Assembly: GCA_963849695.1 (NCBI GenBank)
Contig: CAWKIT010000011.1
Coordinates: 434,001-498,000, forward strand
Direction of reading: 5' to 3'
Length of the DNA: 64,000 nt
DNA from: DASSUW01 sp963849695
GTDB lineage: Bacteria > Actinomycetota > Thermoleophilia > Solirubrobacterales > Solirubrobacteraceae
Position 1 is the stretch's first letter. Every line of letters starts with the position of its first letter. A program made the translations under genes and the position numbers. Below, piece after piece: positions 19,083 through 25,191 of this stretch. The notes under the pieces are model-generated. The model made no database searches. It saw only the letters and a list, made by a program, of their open reading frames with translations, and was not told the DNA's origin.

Positions 19083-21284
19083 CTACGCGTTGGCCGGCTC
19101 GGGCAGCGCGTGCTCGTGCGAGACCTTGGGGAGCCAGTGCAGCCGCTTGGGCAGGTACCAGTTCCAATCGCCGAGCAGCTTCATCGCGGCCGGGAGCATG
19201 ACGCCGCGGACGAGCGTCGCGTCGATCAGGACGGCGGCCGCCAGGCCGACGCCCATCATCTTGAACTCGACCATGCTCAGCGAGCCGAAGATCGAGAACA
19301 CCGCGACCATCACCACGGCCGCGCTGGTGACCACGCCGGCCGTCTGCTTGATGCCGTGCGCGACGGCCTCGTCGGTGCTCATCCCGCGGTCGACCGCCTC
19401 GCGGATCCGGCTCAGGATGAACACGTGGTAGTCCATCGAGAGGCCGAACAGGATCACGAAGAGGAAGAGCGGGAGCCAGGACGTGATGCCGCCGAACGAC
19501 TCGAACCCGAGGATGCTCTCGCCGTGCCCGTCCTGGAACAGCAGCGTGAGGATCCCGTAGGCCGCGCCGACCGACAGCAGGTTCAGCACGATCGCCTTCA
19601 GCGGGACGACGATCGAGCGGAAGGTGACCAGCAGGAGCAGGAACGCCAGGCCGAGCACGAAGGCGAACACGATCGGCAGGTGGGCCGTCATCGAGTCGTT
19701 GAAGTCCTTCGAGCCGGCGGTCATGCCGGTCACGTCGGCCTCGACGCCTCCGACCTTGCCGATCGTCGCGGGGATGACGTCGTCCCGGAGCGTCGCCAGC
19801 GCGGCGTTCGACGTGTCGTCGGTTCCGTTGCCGTGCATCGGGATGGACACGACCTCGACGGTCTTGTCCGGGCTCGTGCTGGTGGTGACGGGCTCGGACA
19901 TCTGGCCGCTGGCGAGTGCCCGCTCGCTCATGGCATCGATGCCGGCCTGGACCTCGGGCTTGGTCACGTCGTCGGCCTGGACGGCGACGAGCGCCGGGAT
20001 CGGCCCGCCGGGGAACGCGGCCTGGATGCGGTCGTAGACCTTCATCACCTCGAGGTCGCGCGGCAGCCCTGACGTGCCCGGGTTGGCGGTGTGCATGCCG
20101 AGCGCCGGGATGCTGAGCGCGACGAGGATGCCGCCCGCGACCACGAGCGAGACCACCGGGCGCCGCAGCACGCGGTCGAGGATCCAGCCCCACACGCGGG
20201 ACTCGCCGTGGTTGCGGTGGCGCATGCGCCCGATGATCGGCACGCGGCCCTTCTCGACCTTGTCGCCGAGCTTGGAGAGGACCGCGGGGAGCACGGTGAG
20301 CGACCCGAGGACGGCGATGCCGACGACCAGGATCGTGCCGATCGCGAACGACTGGAACACGATGCTCCCGGCGAAGAACATCCCGGCCATCGCGATCATC
20401 ACGGTCAGGCCGGAGATGAGCACGGCCTGGCCGGAGGTCGCCGCCGCGAACTCGAGCGCCTGCTCGGACGAGCGCCCGGCGTCGCGCTCCTCCATCTTGC
20501 GCCGTAGATAGAACATCGAGTAGTCGACGCCGACGGCCAGGCCCACGAGCAGCACGACCGAGCCGACCGACTCGTCCATCGGGAACAGCTGGCTGATCGG
20601 CGCGAGCAGGCCGATGGTGGCGGCCACGGCGGTGACGCCGAGCAGCAGCGGGACGCCGGCGGCCACGAGCGAGCCGAACGCGACGATCAGGATGAGCAGC
20701 GTGATCGGGAGCGAGAGGACCTCGGCCTTCTGGAAGTCCTTCTCGAACGCCTTCGAGATCGCCTTGTCGGCGCTCGCGTCGCCGAACTGGCCGACGAACA
20801 CCTGCGGGTTGGCCTTCTGCGCCGCGGCGGTCGCGGCCAGCGTGGCGTCGACGCGCTCCTCGGTGACCTCGTCATCGCCCGCGATCTCGAACGTCACGAG
20901 GGCCGAGCGGCCGTCCTCGGACAGCTGGCCCTTGTTGCCCTTGGCGAGCGGGGACTCGACCTTGTCGACCCCCTTGGTCTCTTCGAGCCGTGACACGGTG
21001 TCGTTCACGGCGGCGGTGAAGGCTGGATCGCCGATCTTCACGGAGCCCTTGCCCTGGACCAGGACCTGCTCCTCGGCGGCGTCGCGGAAGTCGGCCCCGG
21101 CGATCGCCTTGTCAGCGGCCTTGGACTCGCCGTTGCCGTAGTCCTCGTCGGCGATCGTCTGCTGGCCGACGGCGCCGGCGATGAACACCGAGATGATTAC
21201 GAACGCGAGCCAGCCGAAGATGGCCGTCTTGCGATGACCGGCACTCCAGCGCGCGGCGCGGGAGGCTAGGTTCTTGGATTGCAC
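19083..21284 (-). CDS. MMPL/RND-family membrane exporter
   Basis: A 733-residue protein with the duplicated MMPL layout: one N-terminal membrane helix (AIFGWLAFVIISVFIAGAV), a periplasmic-side loop of about 140 residues, a five-helix bundle (about 180-340, including SVGSVVLLVGLAVGVDYSMFYLRRK), a second helix and loop, and a second bundle with FGLSMDYHVFILSRI. The GxDY/SMDY pairs are the proton-relay motifs of the family. It uses the proton gradient to export lipids or drugs; the substrate is unknown. An array of inverted GCGGAC/GTCCGC half-sites lies 77-132 bases upstream of its start, suggesting TetR-type repression, although no tetR gene is adjacent. Confidence 0.9.
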   Translation of the reverse strand: MQSKNLASRAARWSAGHRKTAIFGWLAFVIISVFIAGAVGQQTIADEDYGNGESKAADKAIAGADFRDAAEEQVLVQGKGSVKIGDPAFTAAVNDTVSRLEETKGVDKVESPLAKGNKGQLSEDGRSALVTFEIAGDDEVTEERVDATLAATAAAQKANPQVFVGQFGDASADKAISKAFEKDFQKAEVLSLPITLLILIVAFGSLVAAGVPLLLGVTAVAATIGLLAPISQLFPMDESVGSVVLLVGLAVGVDYSMFYLRRKMEERDAGRSSEQALEFAAATSGQAVLISGLTVMIAMAGMFFAGSIVFQSFAIGTILVVGIAVLGSLTVLPAVLSKLGDKVEKGRVPIIGRMRHRNHGESRVWGWILDRVLRRPVVSLVVAGGILVALSIPALGMHTANPGTSGLPRDLEVMKVYDRIQAAFPGGPIPALVAVQADDVTKPEVQAGIDAMSERALASGQMSEPVTTSTSPDKTVEVVSIPMHGNGTDDTSNAALATLRDDVIPATIGKVGGVEADVTGMTAGSKDFNDSMTAHLPIVFAFVLGLAFLLLLVTFRSIVVPLKAIVLNLLSVGAAYGILTLLFQDGHGESILGFESFGGITSWLPLFLFVILFGLSMDYHVFILSRIREAVDRGMSTDEAVAHGIKQTAGVVTSAAVVMVAVFSIFGSLSMVEFKMMGVGLAAAVLIDATLVRGVMLPAAMKLLGDWNWYLPKRLHWLPKVSHEHALPEPANA

Positions 21285-21361
21285 TCGGAAGTCCTCCGGA
21301 GAAGCTGGGGAGCGGGGGAGACTCCAGAAGCTTCGAGATGCAACGCCCGTTCATCATTGGA

Positions 21362-21416
21362 GCGGACTGGTGTCCGCTGGTGCGGACAACCTCACCCGGA
21401 TGAGTGAGGCGTCCGC
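21362..21416. promoter_or_regulatory. Operator-like array upstream of the MMPL exporter
   Basis: Half-sites GCGGAC (21362-21367), GTCCGC (21372-21377) and GCGGAC (21382-21387) alternate in orientation, each separated by the same TGGT tetranucleotide, giving an exact 10-bp period. A fourth half-site GTCCGC lies at 21411-21416, and a CCTCAC/GTGAGG inverted repeat (21390-21395, 21404-21409) lies between. Helical phasing and dyad symmetry are typical for cooperative binding of TetR-like dimers. The target gene is probably the MMPL exporter. Confidence 0.6.
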
Positions 21417-21432
21417 CCAGGTGTGCTGCTGA

Positions 21433-21501
21433 TCAGAACACGAAGGCGATCAGCAGGATGATGATGATGATGACCAGAAGGGTGCCGACTCCGATGTACA
21501 T
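21433..21501 (-). CDS. Possible 22-residue hydrophobic microprotein
   Basis: The ATG frame encodes MYIGVGTLLV, five consecutive isoleucines and LLIAFVF, a single membrane helix with almost no soluble part. Very short one-helix proteins of this kind (MYIGxGTL...) are frequent in actinobacterial genomes and are often unannotated. It lies between the MMPL operator array and the RTX-like gene. No strong ribosome-binding site is visible, so expression is uncertain. The alternative is non-coding spacer containing an ATG/ATC repeat. Confidence 0.4.
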   Translation of the reverse strand: MYIGVGTLLVIIIIILLIAFVF

Positions 21502-21519
21502 GGAGCCTGCGTACCCATC

Positions 21520-22149
21520 TCAGCGAGTGTTGACTCTGGCCACCTCGCAGTCAGCGGCGATCGAGTCCGCGGAATCGGCCTGCACGCGGTCGAATCCGGG
21601 ACCGCAGGTGACGACGTCGCGATGACCGTCGCGCACGAAGACCCGGTCGTCGCCCTCGTCGCCGCCGACCGTGTCGGTGGCCGAATCGATCCGCGCCGCG
21701 GCGATCAGCCGGTCGTTGCCGGGCCCGCCTGAGAGCGTGTCCCGGCCGCGGCCGGCGCGCAGCACGTCGAACCCCTCGCCGCCCTTGATCGTGTCGTCGC
21801 CGAGCCGGCCGCGCACGCGGTCGAAGCCCGGACCGGCGTCGACGTTGTCGCTGCCCCGGCCCGCGAAGACGCGGTCGTTGCCGACGCCGGCGACGACCGT
21901 GTCATGGCCGGGCCCGGCGTGGACCCCGTCGTCCCCGAGACCGGCGTCGATCCTGTCGTCGCCCGCGAGCGCGAAGACCCGGTCGGCGCCGGCGAGCGCG
22001 GCGATCGTGTCGACGCCGCGGCTGCCGATGATGCGGTCGCGCGCGTCGGTGCCGGTGATGTCCAGCGCGACGGCGGTGCCCGTGGCGGTGAGCGTGATCG
22101 CCGCGGCGATCACGGGCGCTGCCCACAGGCGCTTGCGATAATGGGACAC
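21520..22149 (-). CDS. Secreted RTX-like calcium-binding repeat protein
   Basis: A 209-residue protein. The GTG at 22149 is chosen because AGGAGG lies at the right distance upstream; a longer reading from 22194 lacks this. After a signal segment (LWAAPVIAAAITLTATGTAVA) it has about ten nonapeptide-like units (GGxGxDxxx variants such as GAGDDRI, GPGHDTV, GRGSDNV, GGEGFDV, GGPGNDRL), the parallel beta-roll that binds Ca2+ between turns. The C-terminus has a Cys pair (VTCGPGFDRV ... ADCEVARV) that may be disulfide-bonded. There is no enzymatic domain and no adjacent type I secretion system, so it is probably Sec-exported. Role unknown. Confidence 0.82.
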   Translation of the reverse strand: MSHYRKRLWAAPVIAAAITLTATGTAVALDITGTDARDRIIGSRGVDTIAALAGADRVFALAGDDRIDAGLGDDGVHAGPGHDTVVAGVGNDRVFAGRGSDNVDAGPGFDRVRGRLGDDTIKGGEGFDVLRAGRGRDTLSGGPGNDRLIAAARIDSATDTVGGDEGDDRVFVRDGHRDVVTCGPGFDRVQADSADSIAADCEVARVNTR

Positions 22150-22289
22150 AGGGCCCCACCTCCTGGCTGATCGGTTGACGCCCCGGAAACCCACGGCGGG
22201 CCGCCGAGTTGCGGCCCTCCGCGGGGTCCGGTACCAGCCGGGAGGTCGGGGCCTGTTACGCGTGCCATACTGGGCCTCGCGACGCCTCG

Positions 22290-22363
<74 letters not shown>

Positions 22364-22373
22364 TCCCCACCAG

Positions 22374-22396
22374 AGCCCCTCCACCGCGGGGCTTTT
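22374..22396 (+). terminator. Terminator downstream of tRNA-Asp
   Basis: Stem AGCCCC / GGGGCT with an 8-base loop, followed by a short T-run (TTTT), 10 bases after the tRNA. Confidence 0.65.
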
Positions 22397-22541
22397 GCCG
22401 TTCTTGGGAGACAACCCTCCGCTCTTGGGCTGGTTGGCGGGCAGGCAAGGCGCCTGCCGACCGGAGGTCGACCACGCGGGCTACAAGCAGCGATGGCGCC
22501 GGCCGCGCGGAGCAGGCCGCCGCCGGCAGTAAGGTGCGCGC

Positions 22542-22892
22542 GTGGCCGAGCCGATGCGGCTTCCCGGCGCCGAACGCGCGCGGATCGAGGCCGACAAGCT
22601 CGTCCGCTACGCGCTCGACCCGACGCATCCGCGCGGGCGGCACAAGGCGCGGGTGTTTGCGTCGGCGCTCGCGATCCGCAACCAGGACTGGCGCTATCTG
22701 CATGACCAGATCCTCGGCGCGCTGCCCGATGCGCCCGTGCGCTCGACGCGGATCACGCCGTTCGGCGTCGCGTACGAGGTCGTCGTCCTGATCGACGGGC
22801 TCAACGGCGCGACCCTGCCGGTCGTCACGACGTGGATCATCGAGGGCGACGCGCCGCCGCGGCTGACGTCGACCTGGGTGGACATCCCATGA
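22542..22892 (+). CDS. DUF6883-type small protein, candidate toxin partner
   Basis: A 116-residue protein starting at GTG (an in-frame ATG lies four codons later). MRLPGAERARIEADKLVRYALDPTHPRGRHKARVFASAL matches my knowledge of the DUF6883 family, whose members begin with LP...A.I...KL..Y.L...HP.G..KA..F; the C-terminal TTWIIEGDAPPRLTSTWVDIP also fits. These proteins often occur beside DUF4926 proteins and are suspected toxin-antitoxin-like or polymorphic-toxin components, with biochemistry unproven. Here the partner follows with an ATGA overlap. The pair sits inside the tRNA-flanked segment, which suggests horizontal acquisition. Confidence 0.7.
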   Translation: MAEPMRLPGAERARIEADKLVRYALDPTHPRGRHKARVFASALAIRNQDWRYLHDQILGALPDAPVRSTRITPFGVAYEVVVLIDGLNGATLPVVTTWIIEGDAPPRLTSTWVDIP

Positions 22893-23131
22893 GCCCCTGC
22901 GACAATCGATCCGAGATGCCACCCACCAGACACGCGATCCTCGACGTCGTCGAGCTCGTCGCCGACTCCGGCCGCTGGCCGGCCGGGACGGTCGGCACCG
23001 TCGTCGAGGCCGACGCCGACAAGGCGCTCGTCGAGATCAGCGACGACCGCGGACACGGCTTGGACTTCATCTCCATTCCGCACGACGCGCTCGCCCCGGC
23101 GGGCGAGCGCGCCGCGCGCTTTGCCTCCTGA
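22889..23131 (+). CDS. DUF4926-type small protein, candidate antitoxin partner
   Basis: 80 residues from the ATG at 22889, which overlaps the upstream stop as ATGA; an alternative ATG at 22916 gives 71 residues. The core ILDVVELVADSGRWPAGTVGTVVEADADKALVEISDDRGHG resembles the small SH3-like DUF4926 fold, in which DVV.L...... G..GTVV is diagnostic. The overlap implies coupled translation and a fixed ratio with the DUF6883-type protein, as in toxin-antitoxin operons. Which member would be toxic is not known. Confidence 0.68.
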   Translation: MSPCDNRSEMPPTRHAILDVVELVADSGRWPAGTVGTVVEADADKALVEISDDRGHGLDFISIPHDALAPAGERAARFAS

Positions 23132-23207
23132 GCCCGCACGAGCGCGCACCCGCCGCCCGTGCCCACAGCGTGCCTACACGTCCGAGAACGTGCGCCGGGC
23201 GCCCCGC

Positions 23208-24911
23208 TCAAACCCGCTCTGCGCCGTCATCGACACCGCCGAAACCACCCCGGGAAGGCCCTGTCACGCCGGAGGTCGCGGGTTCGAGTCCCGTCGCTCC
23301 CGCTCCTACGTTCGCCCCGTTGCATACCGGGGCTTTCTGTTGTGCGACTGGCCGGGCGTGAGCTCGACCGGTGGCGCCGCGCCGGTGCCGTTCGAACGAG
23401 CGAAAGGCTCGTTCGAGCTTCCACTGGGTCAGCGCTTTCTCGCTGTTGCGCAGCAGCGCTCGGCAGCGTCTGCGGGGATCGCGTTCGCCGGGCCGGTCGG
23501 CGGCGCACGCCCGAACCGGGCGGTAGTCGTCGGGCGACCGCCAGAGGCTGGCTCCGGGCAGGAACGCGTGCTCCAGCGATGCGCGGGAGAGGGTCTTCAG
23601 GTCGCCGTAGTCGAGCCGGTACCGCGTCGTTGCGATCTGGTACTCGTGGGTCAGGTCGATCCGTTCGACGCCCGGGTCGTCGGTCGCCAGCGCCACCGGC
23701 ACGCCGGCCGCGCGGTAGTTCACGAATGGATGAGCGGCGCCGAAGACTCCCAGGATCTGGGCGTTGCTGGTGAGCGGAACCTCGACGAGGACGTGGCGGC
23801 GAGCCATCTCGGCAAGCAGCTGGCCCGCGTTGGTCTCGGCCACGACATCCACGCCGTGCCCGATGCGCTCGGCGCCCGCGATCTCGACGGCCTGGCGGAT
23901 GTGGGACTGCAGGTCGAGGGCAGGGACGAGGCCGGAGACGATCTCGCCGGCGTGAAGCGTCACATGGGCGCTCGGGTAGACCGTGCGCAGGTACTGGATC
24001 ATCCGCATCTGCAGCGTGTAGTCGCGCAGCGCGATGGGATTGTCCTCGGGCTGCACGAGGTTCAGGCCGACGTAGCGGGGGTCGCTGCGCTGCAGCTCGA
24101 AGCCGAGCAGCAGGTTCGCGAAGACGATCTCGGGGCTCGTGGCACGGCCCACCTGGAAGTCGTAACGGACCTCCATCGCGCACGCCGGGTCCGCGCGCCG
24201 GGTGCCACAGCGCAGCAGCTGCCTGAAACGCGCCAGGTCGGCGTCGGTCTCGGCGCTCGCGGCCGTGACGATCGCCGCCATGCCGCCGTCCAAGAGCTTC
24301 TGGCGAAGCGCGGGGAAGCTCGGGTCGAACCCCACCCTCCCGGCGAGGGCACGTACGGCGTCGCCCTGTCGCGAGACGAGCGTCTCGAGGTAGAAGACGC
24401 GTTGCGCGGCATTGATCCTCGCGACCTCGGCCAGCATGTCGCCCTTACGGCTCGTCGCCAACGAGAACTTGCCGAACGTCGCGAAGAAGTGGTCATGACT
24501 GCTCTCGGCGCCCGGCCGAAAGTCCTCCATGGACCACGCCCTCACGATCTGGGCAAAGAACGCCTCGTCTGCCCGCGAGTCGGCGGCGGGACGCTGACCG
24601 GCGGGACACGGCCCACCCGCCACCGCCGGCATCGCCGTGAATGTCGCCGTCTCGATGCAGAGGCCGTCCTCGACCGCGAAGCCGATGAGGGTCTCCGTCG
24701 GCACGGCCCCTGACAGGTGGTTGTGCAGGTCGGCCCCCTTCGGCATCGCTTTCAGGAACGCGCGCAGCTTTGCCGGGCTGGTCCGGATCGTGTCCAGATG
24801 CCGGGCGGTGCCCACCGCGGCAGAGGACCTTGGCGCCGTCGCCTGCGCCGCCGGCGGCGCCATCACGAACAGCACGAACACGATCACGACCGACAGCTGC
24901 GTGCGTCTCAT
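23208..24911 (-). CDS. Secreted adenosine deaminase-like metallohydrolase
   Basis: ATG 24911 begins a signal peptide (LSVVIVFVLFVMAPPAAQA). ADLHNHLSG (HxH metal site), VTLHAGE, RIGHGVD and ATDDPGV are the zinc-binding and catalytic motifs of the adenosine/AMP deaminase (ADGF) family, so it probably deaminates extracellular adenosine or a related purine. The catalytic domain ends near QWKLERAFRSF. The last ~65 residues are doubtful: the frame runs antisense through a terminator and the duplicated tRNA-Asp fragment before stopping at 23208. A one-base shift near 23390 would instead end the protein at 23306, just outside the tRNA repeat. The product is otherwise full length for this family. Confidence 0.85.
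   Translation of the reverse strand: MRRTQLSVVIVFVLFVMAPPAAQATAPRSSAAVGTARHLDTIRTSPAKLRAFLKAMPKGADLHNHLSGAVPTETLIGFAVEDGLCIETATFTAMPAVAGGPCPAGQRPAADSRADEAFFAQIVRAWSMEDFRPGAESSHDHFFATFGKFSLATSRKGDMLAEVARINAAQRVFYLETLVSRQGDAVRALAGRVGFDPSFPALRQKLLDGGMAAIVTAASAETDADLARFRQLLRCGTRRADPACAMEVRYDFQVGRATSPEIVFANLLLGFELQRSDPRYVGLNLVQPEDNPIALRDYTLQMRMIQYLRTVYPSAHVTLHAGEIVSGLVPALDLQSHIRQAVEIAGAERIGHGVDVVAETNAGQLLAEMARRHVLVEVPLTSNAQILGVFGAAHPFVNYRAAGVPVALATDDPGVERIDLTHEYQIATTRYRLDYGDLKTLSRASLEHAFLPGASLWRSPDDYRPVRACAADRPGERDPRRRCRALLRNSEKALTQWKLERAFRSFERHRRGATGRAHARPVAQQKAPVCNGANVGAGATGLEPATSGVTGPSRGGFGGVDDGAERV
23260..23302 (+). repeat. att-like direct repeat, copy 2 (truncated tRNA-Asp)
   Basis: An exact 43-bp copy of tRNA-Asp positions from the anticodon loop to the discriminator, without the 5' half, so it cannot be a functional tRNA. 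With copy 1 it brackets about 0.9 kb carrying the DUF6883/DUF4926 pair. It is followed by its own terminator, as a native tRNA end would be. Confidence 0.8.
23314..23338 (+). terminator. Terminator following the tRNA-Asp fragment
   Basis: Stem GCCCCG / CGGGGC with an 8-base loop, followed by TTTCTG. It lies 11 bases after the tRNA fragment, the same distance as the terminator behind the intact tRNA, which suggests it is the original tRNA-Asp terminator displaced by an insertion. Confidence 0.6.
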
Positions 24912-24992
24912 GAGGAACGCCCCCGTGACTGGCAAATGGTGTGCGCAGCTTGACCGCTGAAAGCGGGCGTCGTCAAGCGCGGCCCTCTCCGC

Positions 24993-25085
24993 CACCTCAT
25001 GCCCGCGCCGGCCGAGCGCGGACGCCGCGGCGAGCATCGGAGGCAGGTTGCCGCCGGGAGCCCGCGTGATGACGAGCACGCGCAC
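24993..25085 (-). pseudogene. N-terminal remnant of a GT-B glycosyltransferase
   Basis: About 31 codons read MRVLVITRAPGGNLPPMLA followed by ASALGRRGHEV. This is the standard first strand, glycine loop and helix of UGT/MGT-like or GT28-type glycosyltransferases. The similarity then ends, and within about 80 bases the adenosine deaminase-like gene begins, so there is no room for the rest of the gene. It is best read as a truncated relic or a chance in-frame leader. Confidence 0.45.
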
Positions 25086-25116
25086 TCACCACAGCGAATC
25101 CCGCGGACGACCCCGC

Positions 25117-25145
25117 GTCAGCGGGACGTCAGCGGAATGTCAGCG
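25117..25145 (+). promoter_or_regulatory. Triple GTCAGCG direct repeat, 11-bp period
   Basis: GTCAGCG occurs at 25117-25123, 25128-25134 and 25139-25145, each separated by exactly 4 bases. Seven-plus-four direct repeats are the typical binding geometry of OmpR/PhoB-type response regulators (for example PhoP-type boxes in actinobacteria). The array ends 46 bases before the ATG of the secreted subtilase, which makes that gene the probable target. Confidence 0.6.
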
Positions 25146-25191
25146 CCTCCTGATCGGCTGTGCGCGTCTCCCCTACCGAGGTCGCCTCCAG

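Noticed and set aside
21458..21474. Microsatellite (GAT/ATG repeat)
   Set aside because: It has only a few units and is explained by a run of isoleucine codons in the possible microprotein; no sign of a variable tract.
23121..24713. A 530-codon plus-strand open frame
   Set aside because: It runs antisense to the adenosine deaminase-like gene, whose catalytic motifs are unmistakable. High GC content keeps the opposite frame open.
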